From an uncultured Pseudomonadota bacterium (GTDB lineage Bacteria > Desulfobacterota > Syntrophorhabdia > Syntrophorhabdales > Syntrophorhabdaceae): a stretch of 55,124 nt of DNA. The notes under the pieces are model-generated. The model did not search any database and was not told where the DNA came from. It saw only the letters and a program-made list of their open reading frames with translations. Location of the stretch: NCBI GenBank assembly GCA_937862865.1, contig CALMFJ010000156.1:1-55124 (forward strand), written 5' to 3'. The position numbers were made by a program, and so were the translations under genes. Below, piece after piece: positions 50,201-55,124 of the stretch (positions are counted from its first letter, which is position 1; each line of letters begins with the position of its first letter).

Positions 50201-50725
50201 CAGTTCGAAGAACAACCGGTCCCCGAAAAGGCCGAGGTAGTAGTCTATGTTCCTGCGGACGAGCGCGTCGTCGCCCTTCAGGATCGAATTCGGTATTTCG
50301 CCCTTTATGCAGGCGGTAAGGCAGATGAGCCCTTCGTTGTACTCGGTCAGGATTTCACGGTCGATCCGGGGCTGATAATAGAACCCTTCGAGGTGGGCGA
50401 GACTTATGAGCTTCAAGAGGTTCTGGTAACCCGTGGTGTTCATGGCAAGGAGGACCACATGATAGGCTATGTCCTCTCCTTTGACCCTTTTCTGATCGTG
50501 CCGGGAACGCGGGGCGATGTAGGCCTCGCACCCGATGATGGGCTTGATGTTGCTTAAGCCCGCTTCCAGGTAGAACTGGGCCGCGCCGAACATGTTGCCG
50601 TGGTCCGTTATCGCACAGGCGGGCATCCGGTAATCGTTCGCCGCCTTGAAAAGCCGGTCGAACCGGATGGCCCCGTCAAGCAGGCTGTACTGGGTGTGGA
50701 GATGGAGATGAACGAAATCCGGCAT
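47267..50725 (-). CDS. dnaE: DNA polymerase III subunit alpha
   Basis: This is the main replicative polymerase subunit. The 1152-residue product starts with the PHP domain (FVHLHLHTQYSLLDGAIRFD, ACAITDHGNMFGAAQFYLEA). The polymerase core has VGPGRGSAAGSLIAYCLGIT and the catalytic aspartates in PDIDVDFCRKGRDEVIQYV, then TFGTMQSKAAVRDVGRALG. The C-terminal half has helix-hairpin-helix and OB-fold regions (DVDVAGIVSTLREITTRNGS). Length is usual for DnaE1. ATG 50725 has GGGAG nine bases upstream within the guaA end. It overlaps accA by 17 bases. Confidence 0.98.
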   Translation of the reverse strand: MPDFVHLHLHTQYSLLDGAIRFDRLFKAANDYRMPACAITDHGNMFGAAQFYLEAGLSNIKPIIGCEAYIAPRSRHDQKRVKGEDIAYHVVLLAMNTTGYQNLLKLISLAHLEGFYYQPRIDREILTEYNEGLICLTACIKGEIPNSILKGDDALVRRNIDYYLGLFGDRLFFELQDNGLEEQKVVNERLIELSSYYNVPIVATNDCHYLRREEAKAHELLLCIQTGKTVNDKDRLSFSTDQFYFKSPDEIALAFSRYPEALSNTMRIAEMCNVTIDMKTYHFPEFHPPADMDLNDYFEELSREGFMKRMPEIRSRYDSFDEDLGKRYEDRFSYEMGVIKKTGFSGYFLIVADFINYAKTHGIPVGPGRGSAAGSLIAYCLGITDIEPIKYDLIFERFLNPERISMPDIDVDFCRKGRDEVIQYVTDKYGKDNVAQITTFGTMQSKAAVRDVGRALGMPYAEVDKIAKLITSGDRGIERAINEEPQIRELYETDDRIRELLDNASVVEGLARHASTHAAGIVIANKHLSEYLPLYKGKHDETVTQYDMKMIEKIGLIKIDFLGLETLTLMDTVVKLLKEEGIDIDLAQLPLDDKKTYDLLSSGNTSGVFQLESRGMRDLLTRLKPSQFDDIMPLIALYRPGPLKSGMVDEFIKRRNDPSQVTYETPKLKEILHDTYGVIIYQEQIMKIASVLAGFSMKDADALRKAMSKKIPEQLEMYKQQFVDGSVANSVPKDVAEKIYDVIQRFGEYGFNKSHSTAYGYIAYQTAYLKAHYPIHYFAAMLTTEVGDTDKLVKYIGECRESGIEILPPDINMSQSDFAIVEGKIRYGLSGIRNVGEAAIESIIQARREAGGFKSFVHFCGVIDSRKVNKKVIESLAHAGCFDSLGLKRSQVLYLAQEMLDRLTKRDTKTNLKQGSIFGESDVEEATVSFDIPAMEELTHDEILSGEKEALGFYFSKHPLKPFENLIAELTPYDSQALKEADNQDDVDVAGIVSTLREITTRNGSRMAYVNLEDTKGIVEVIFFPDLYGKQYSMIQSGKPLMVTGTLEKTDESAVKIKAKSVALLESLTGELLKTVKITVHCEIIRKDQLRVLKDILVSTRGRSAVLLEFRLNGEKQSVPVRNIKIDPKKKDVILKHFKKGIDVEVVDEILP

Positions 50726-50731
50726 TGGCGA

Positions 50732-52288
50732 TCACTCCCATTCGATCGTGCTGGGCGGCTTCGATGATATATCGTATACCACCCTGTTCACTCCGGGGAC
50801 CTCGTTGATTATTCTTCGGGCCGTCGTATCGAGCGTCGCATAGGGAAGCCGCGCCCAGTCCGCCGTCATCGCATCCTCGCTTTCCACGACCCTCAGCGCG
50901 ATGACGTTGGCGTATGTCCTCTCGTCGCCCATCACCCCGACGGTCTTCACGGGGATGAGTATGGCAAATGATTGCCAGATGTGCTTGAAGGCGGGGTTGT
51001 GTTCCACCTCCTGGCGGATGATGCTGTCGGCTTCCTTCAAGATCTCCAGCCTTTCCCTGTTCACATCACCGATGATCCTGATGGCCAGGCCGGGCCCCGG
51101 AAAGGGCTGCCGGTTGACGATGTTTTCCGGTACGCCGAGTTCGCGCCCGACGATCCGCACCTCATCCTTGAAAAGCTCGCGGAGGGGTTCTATCAGCTTC
51201 ATCTTCATTCTCTTCGGGAGCCCGCCCACATTGTGATGGCTTTTTATCGTTGCGGAGGGCCCTTTCGCCGATACGCTCTCGATGACGTCGGGATAGAGCG
51301 TGCCCTGCGCGAGAAACCGTGCCGAGCCGTTCCTTCCGGCTTCCTCCTCGAATATCTTAATGAAAAGCCTGCCGATCACCTTTCGCTTGCGCTCGGGGTC
51401 TTTGATCCCTTTCAAGGCCTTCAGGAACCTGTCCTCGGCGTTCACGTATTTCAGGTTGAGATGAAGGACTTCCCTGTATGCCGCAATAACTTCCTCCGCC
51501 TCGTTCTTCCTCAGGACGCCGTTGTTCACGAAGATACATTGCAGGTTGTCGCCGATAGCGCGATGGATGAGGGCCGCAACGACGGACGAGTCGACGCCGC
51601 CGCTTAAAGCGCAGATGACCTTCTCACCTTGCGATTCCTCGCGGATCTTTTCCGTTGCAAGCTCGACAAATGATTTGGGCGAGAAGAGGCCCTTGAGCCT
51701 GCAGATCTTGTAGAGGAAATTCTTCAGTATCCGTTTGCCCTTCGGTGTGTGATGGACCTCGGGATGGAACTGGACGCCGTAGATAGTCGCTTCCTTGTTG
51801 CGGATGGCCGCATGGGGTGAATTATCGGACCGGGCGAGTGTCACGAACCCGCGGGGCATGGTGAGCACCTTGTCGCTGTGGCTCATCCATACGATATCTC
51901 CATCCTTTATGCCGTCGAGAAATTTGTCTTTCGTCCCGACATACAGGTGGGCTTTGCCGAATTCCCTTTTCGGCGCCTTTTCGACCTTGCCGCCGAAGAC
52001 CCGTGACAATAACTGGAGCCCGTAGCAGATCCCGAGGACCGGGACCCCGAGGTCAAAGACCCCTTTATCACAGAGCGGGGCATTTTTTTCATTGATGCTG
52101 GCCGGGCCGCCCGAAAGGATGATCCCGCGCGGGTTCATCGCTTTCATCGCGTCCATGCTGTGATTGTAAGGATAGATCTCGCAGTAGACGCCGAGCTCCC
52201 TCACCTTGCGGGCGATGAGCTGGGTATACTGGGAGCCGAAATCGAGAATGAGTATCAGTTCCTGGTGATAATCATTGTATCGTTTCAT
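50732..52288 (-). CDS. guaA: GMP synthase (glutamine-hydrolysing)
   Basis: GuaA aminates XMP to GMP. The 518-residue product has an N-terminal class I amidotransferase domain (ILDFGSQYTQLIARKVRELG; GIILSGGPASINE; nucleophile Cys in LGICYGLQLLSRVFGG; GVQFHPEVHHTPKGKRI). The ATP-pyrophosphatase domain (VICALSGGVDSSVVAALIHR) and dimerisation domain (RQPFPGPGLAIRI; near-end VNRVVYDISSKPPSTIEWE) follow. GTG 52294 (overlapping the guaB stop as GTGA) or ATG 52288 could start it. The AGGA site upstream fits both imperfectly, and I give the ATG. It is co-transcribed with guaB and dnaE. Confidence 0.98.
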   Translation of the reverse strand: MKRYNDYHQELILILDFGSQYTQLIARKVRELGVYCEIYPYNHSMDAMKAMNPRGIILSGGPASINEKNAPLCDKGVFDLGVPVLGICYGLQLLSRVFGGKVEKAPKREFGKAHLYVGTKDKFLDGIKDGDIVWMSHSDKVLTMPRGFVTLARSDNSPHAAIRNKEATIYGVQFHPEVHHTPKGKRILKNFLYKICRLKGLFSPKSFVELATEKIREESQGEKVICALSGGVDSSVVAALIHRAIGDNLQCIFVNNGVLRKNEAEEVIAAYREVLHLNLKYVNAEDRFLKALKGIKDPERKRKVIGRLFIKIFEEEAGRNGSARFLAQGTLYPDVIESVSAKGPSATIKSHHNVGGLPKRMKMKLIEPLRELFKDEVRIVGRELGVPENIVNRQPFPGPGLAIRIIGDVNRERLEILKEADSIIRQEVEHNPAFKHIWQSFAILIPVKTVGVMGDERTYANVIALRVVESEDAMTADWARLPYATLDTTARRIINEVPGVNRVVYDISSKPPSTIEWE

Positions 52289-52290
52289 GT

Positions 52291-53766
52291 TCACTCGATC
52301 CTGTAATTGGGCGCTTCCTTCGTTATGATAACATCATGGACGTGGCTTTCCCTCAGGGCTGCGGACGTTATCTTTATAAACCTTCTTTTCGCCTGAAGCT
52401 CGGGTATGGTCCGCGTCCCCGCGTAGCCCATGCCGGCTTTCAAGCCCCCGACAAGCTGGTTGACGGAGATCGAGAGGGCGCCGCGGTACGGTACCCGGCC
52501 CTCGATGCCCTCCGGGACTATTTTCGATTCGATTTCGTCCTCGGGTATCGAATACCTGTCGCGCGTCTTTCCCTCGCGCATCGCCTCGAGAGAGCCCATT
52601 CCGCGGTATACTTTATACGTCCGGCCCTGGTAGAGTACCGTCTCCCCCGGCGTTTCATCCGTGCCGGCGAAGAGGTTCCCGATCATTGCGGTCTGCGCGC
52701 CTGCCGCGATCGCCTTCGTGATGTCGCCCGAGAATTTAATGCCCCCGTCGGCAATGATTGGTACATTGCGCTTGCGGGCGGTTTTGGCCGCTTCCATGAT
52801 GGCGGTGATCTGGGGCACCCCGATCCCGGCCACGATGCGCGTCGTGCAGATCGAACCCGGCCCGACCCCGACCTTGACCGCATCGCATCCCGCCCTGATG
52901 AGCGCCTCGCACCCTTCGGCGGTCGCGATGTTGCCCGCTACGAGCTGAATGTTCGGGAAATTACCCCGTATCGCCCTGATCGACTCGATGACGTTGCGGG
53001 AGTGGCCGTGCGCGGTGTCGATCACGATAACATCGCATGAAGCCTTCAGGAGCGCCTCCACCCGTTCGTCCCTGTCGGGGCCGACGCCCACCGCGGCGCC
53101 GACGCGGAGCCTTCCGAGCTGGTCCTTGCACGAATACGGGAATTTCCGCATCTTTTCGATGTCCTTGATCGTGATGAGCCCCCTGAGGTCAAAATTCTTA
53201 TCGACGACCAGAAGCTTCTCTATCTTGTGCTTGTGGAGGATCTTCTTCGATTCCTCGAGGCCGATGCCTTCCTTGACCGTCACGAGGTTCTCTTTCGTCA
53301 TGACGTTCTCGACCTTCCTGTTCAGGTTGGTCTCGAACCTTAAGTCCCTGTTCGTGATGATGCCGACGAGCCGTGTCCCCTTTGTGACGGGTATGCCCGA
53401 GATGCGGTACCGGGCCATGAGGTCGAGGGCATCTTTTATCTTGCTTTCGGGGGAGATCGTTATCGGGTCGACGATCATCCCGCTTTCGGATTTCTTTACC
53501 TTCTCCACCTCGTGCGCCTGCTCCGCGACCGTCATGTTCCGGTGTATGATGCCGATGCCGCCTTCCTGGGCGAGACAGATCGCTGTCTTCGATTCGGTCA
53601 CCGTGTCCATGGCGGCGCTGAGAATGGGAATGTGGAGCTTTATTGCCGGTGTCAGGTACGTGGAGACGTCCACATCGGAGGGCATGATCTCGCTCGATGC
53701 CGGCTCCAGCAGGACATCATCGAAGGTTAGACCCTCCCTGAAATCCGTCGGCTCTTTGTTAGACAT
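52291..53766 (-). CDS. guaB: Inosine-5'-monophosphate dehydrogenase
   Basis: GuaB oxidises IMP to XMP, the first committed step to GMP. The 491-residue product has an N-terminal TIM-barrel start ([20 protein letters not shown]), two CBS domains at about 95-205 ([40 protein letters not shown]), and the catalytic loop [20 protein letters not shown] with the active-site cysteine. [38 protein letters not shown] and a C-terminal flap [18 protein letters not shown] follow. An AGGTGA site precedes the ATG. It is the first gene of the minus-strand housekeeping operon. No clear minus promoter was picked out in the 163-base spacer. Confidence 0.98.
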   Translation of the reverse strand: MSNKEPTDFREGLTFDDVLLEPASSEIMPSDVDVSTYLTPAIKLHIPILSAAMDTVTESKTAICLAQEGGIGIIHRNMTVAEQAHEVEKVKKSESGMIVDPITISPESKIKDALDLMARYRISGIPVTKGTRLVGIITNRDLRFETNLNRKVENVMTKENLVTVKEGIGLEESKKILHKHKIEKLLVVDKNFDLRGLITIKDIEKMRKFPYSCKDQLGRLRVGAAVGVGPDRDERVEALLKASCDVIVIDTAHGHSRNVIESIRAIRGNFPNIQLVAGNIATAEGCEALIRAGCDAVKVGVGPGSICTTRIVAGIGVPQITAIMEAAKTARKRNVPIIADGGIKFSGDITKAIAAGAQTAMIGNLFAGTDETPGETVLYQGRTYKVYRGMGSLEAMREGKTRDRYSIPEDEIESKIVPEGIEGRVPYRGALSISVNQLVGGLKAGMGYAGTRTIPELQAKRRFIKITSAALRESHVHDVIITKEAPNYRIE

Positions 53767-53848
53767 GATTCACCTCATGGGGATAAAAATAGGAATTGCT
53801 CTATAAAACATGTATGTGCCGGTTTTCATTAGCTCATACATAAAAGGC

Positions 53849-53876
53849 TTGCCATTTTAATAGGGTTAAGTATAAT
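53849..53876 (+). promoter_or_regulatory. Sigma-70 promoter of the ABC transporter operon
   Basis: TTGCCA (53849-53854), a 16-base spacer and a perfect TATAAT (53871-53876), 54 bases before the ATG at 53930. It lies in the 163-base spacer shared with divergent guaB. The AT-rich sequence around it fits a promoter region. Confidence 0.75.
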
Positions 53877-53929
53877 GCATAAGGTCCAAATAATCAAAAA
53901 CTTTTTCCTTTGGGCCGTATCGGTCATTC

Positions 53930-54901
53930 ATGGTCAAAATCAACGATACGAACCTTCTCGATGTCATCGGCCTCAATACCCGTTTTTTCACGGAAGAGGG
54001 GGTCATTCCGGCCGTCAACGATGTCTCTTTTGCAATAAGGAAGGGCGAGATCTTCGGCCTTGTCGGGGAGAGCGGTTCGGGCAAGACGGTGACCGCCCAT
54101 TCCATCATGGGGCTCGTTCAGCCGCCCGGGAGGGTCGTCTCGGGAAAGATCGTGTTTGAAGGGACCGACCTCTTGACCTTAAGCCGGGAGCAGATGGAGG
54201 ATGTGCGGGGGAGGCGCATCGGGATGGTCTTCCAGGAGCCCATGACCGCCCTGAACCCCGTGCTCAGGATCGGCGAGCAGATTTCCGAGGTGCTTGAGAT
54301 ACACACGAGCCTGTCCGGGAACGCTATGAAGGAGCGGACGTACGAGCTCCTCACGCAGGTCGGGTTCGACGAACCGAGGAAAAGGTATATCCAGTATCCC
54401 CACCAGCTTTCCGGCGGCCAGAGGCAGAGGGTCCTCATGGCGATGGCCATTGCATGCAACCCGTCGCTCATCATCGCCGACGAGCCGACGACGGCCCTCG
54501 ATGTGGCGACCGAATCGCAGATACTCGGGCTGATCGAGGGCCTCATCGCAAGGCTCGGGATGTCGATGCTCTTCATAACGCACGACCTGACCATCGTGAG
54601 GTCCATGGGCCAGTCCGTGGGGCTCATGTATGCGGGCAGGATGGTCGAAAGGAACACGGTGGGCGAGTTCTTCGCAAAACCTCTGCACCCCTACGGGCAG
54701 GGGCTCCTCGAGTCCGTATACGGTTTTTCGGGTTCGGGCAGGCTCAAGGCCATACCCGGTTCGGTGCCGAACTTAAGCGAGCTCCCGGATGGGTGTACGT
54801 TCCACCCGCGCTGCCCGCATGCCATGGATATCTGCAGGGGGGATGAGCCTGTCATAAAAGAGGTCGGGAAGGATCAATGGGTCCGCTGTTATCTGTACTA
54901 G
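53930..54901 (+). CDS. Peptide/nickel-type ABC transporter ATP-binding protein (OppD/DppD)
   Basis: A 323-residue ABC ATPase. Walker A is LVGESGSGKT (about 44-53), the Q-loop region GMVFQEPMTALNPVLRIGEQ, the signature YPHQLSGGQRQRVLMAMAIA, and Walker B SLIIADEPTTALD. The C-terminal OppD/DppD extension has FAKPLHPYGQGLLESVYGFS and a cysteine-containing TFHPRCPHAMDIC segment typical of oligopeptide/dipeptide transporters, which may bind a 4Fe-4S cluster or metal in this family. The substrate could be peptides, nickel or another small molecule. Its ribosome site is weak. The second ATPase gene overlaps its end by 25 bases. Confidence 0.92.
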   Translation: MVKINDTNLLDVIGLNTRFFTEEGVIPAVNDVSFAIRKGEIFGLVGESGSGKTVTAHSIMGLVQPPGRVVSGKIVFEGTDLLTLSREQMEDVRGRRIGMVFQEPMTALNPVLRIGEQISEVLEIHTSLSGNAMKERTYELLTQVGFDEPRKRYIQYPHQLSGGQRQRVLMAMAIACNPSLIIADEPTTALDVATESQILGLIEGLIARLGMSMLFITHDLTIVRSMGQSVGLMYAGRMVERNTVGEFFAKPLHPYGQGLLESVYGFSGSGRLKAIPGSVPNLSELPDGCTFHPRCPHAMDICRGDEPVIKEVGKDQWVRCYLY

Positions 54902-55124
54902 ACGTCAAAAAGCACTACGAGGTCCGCAGGTCTGTCTTTTCGGTAGAAAAGGAGATCATAAAGGCTGTTGACGGCGTGAGCTTCGCGCTCGAGGCGGGGA
55001 AGACCCTCGGGGTAGTGGGGGAGAGCGGCTCCGGCAAAAGCACCCTTGCGCGCTGCCTCATGTTCCTCGAGAGGCCGGATGCCGGCAAGATAACCTTTGA
55101 CGGCCTCGATCTGATGAATGCACG
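54877..55124 (+). CDS. Peptide/nickel-type ABC transporter ATP-binding protein (OppF/DppF), 5' part
   Basis: This gene overlaps the 3' end of the previous one and is cut by the window end. Translation from ATG 54877 (GGGAAGGA site upstream) gives MGPLLSVLDVKKHYEVRRSV, then a DGVSFALEAGKTLGVVGESG segment with the Walker A motif GESGSGKST near residue 50, and LARCLMFLERPDAGKITFDG. This is the usual start of OppF/DppF, the partner ATPase. Only about 82 codons are visible. It confirms a two-ATPase peptide-type importer operon whose permease and binding-protein genes would lie outside the window. Confidence 0.88.
   Translation, partial: MGPLLSVLDVKKHYEVRRSVFSVEKEIIKAVDGVSFALEAGKTLGVVGESGSGKSTLARCLMFLERPDAGKITFDGLDLMNA

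Noticed and set aside
49109-50557. Long open frame (482 codons) on the plus strand inside dnaE
   Set aside because: It mirrors dnaE with no recognisable protein features; shadow of the real gene.
1-55124. rRNA, tRNA, transposase, integrase, phage, toxin-antitoxin or defence genes
   Set aside because: I looked for them throughout and saw none that could be supported.

Overview
The window looks like a chromosomal segment of a Gram-negative, flagellated, strictly anaerobic bacterium. L-ring and P-ring genes and a lipoprotein FlgH imply an outer membrane. A giant acyl-CoA dehydratase-activase relative, FdhD and two B12-type radical SAM proteins imply anaerobic metabolism. The gene set (flgFGAHIJ-flgMNKL, FlbT/FlaF, GDP-heptose genes, fused activase) suggests a Desulfobacterota or Syntrophorhabdus-like lineage. 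That placement is inference from gene content only. No rRNA, tRNA, CRISPR array, insertion sequence or prophage was recognised, and no gene-free stretch exceeds 300 bases.

Region by region. (1) 1-8464, plus strand: a tight flagellar rod, ring and hook-junction operon, flgF-flgG-flgA-flgH-flgI-flgJ(rod domain only)-flgM-flgN-flgK-flgL. (2) 8686-9477: a lone fdhD. (3) 9746-11907: flagellin behind a clear sigma-28 promoter and a hairpin-bearing leader, then a 65-residue unknown protein, flbT and flaF. (4) 11958-28425, minus strand: a 13-gene sugar/glycan island. It has a GmhA-GmhB fusion, HddA and HddC (GDP-D-glycero-D-manno-heptose pathway), a GDP-mannose-4,6-dehydratase relative, an RmlC-like epimerase, a split transketolase, two B12-binding radical SAM proteins, two methyltransferases, an N-acetyltransferase and a 1382-residue multi-glycosyltransferase. 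(5) 28692-34867, plus strand: late flagellar/motility genes behind two more sigma-28 promoters. They are an unknown 480-residue protein, a small coiled-coil protein, a FlgM-associated small protein, a response regulator, a REC-GAF-HD-GYP protein, a PilZ protein, motA and motB. (6) 35084-35353: HU with its own promoter and a bidirectional terminator. (7) 35472-39341, minus strand: tetrapyrrole/cytochrome genes hemC, hemA, ccsA, a precorrin-2 dehydrogenase and an acylphosphatase. (8) 39489-44936, plus strand: the fused activase and a CorC/HlyC-type membrane protein. (9) 44966-53766, minus strand: housekeeping operon guaB-guaA-dnaE-accA-pgi. (10) 53930-55124, plus strand: the start of a peptide-type ABC transporter operon, cut by the window end.

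How it fits together: the sugar island lies between two sigma-28-controlled flagellar blocks and beside flagellin, so the simplest model is flagellin or surface-polysaccharide glycosylation with a modified GDP-heptose. Transketolase could supply sedoheptulose-7-phosphate. GmhA, HddA, GmhB and HddC would convert it to GDP-heptose. The dehydratase and epimerase would make a deoxy or epimerised form, the methyltransferases and acetyltransferase would decorate it, and the fused glycosyltransferase, whose first module looks like GT10 (GDP-sugar users), would transfer it. This is inference from family membership and order.

Several gene ends are invaded by heptanucleotide repeats (near 9471-9560, 34852-34921 and 44931-44965). 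In each case a repeat unit supplies the stop codon.
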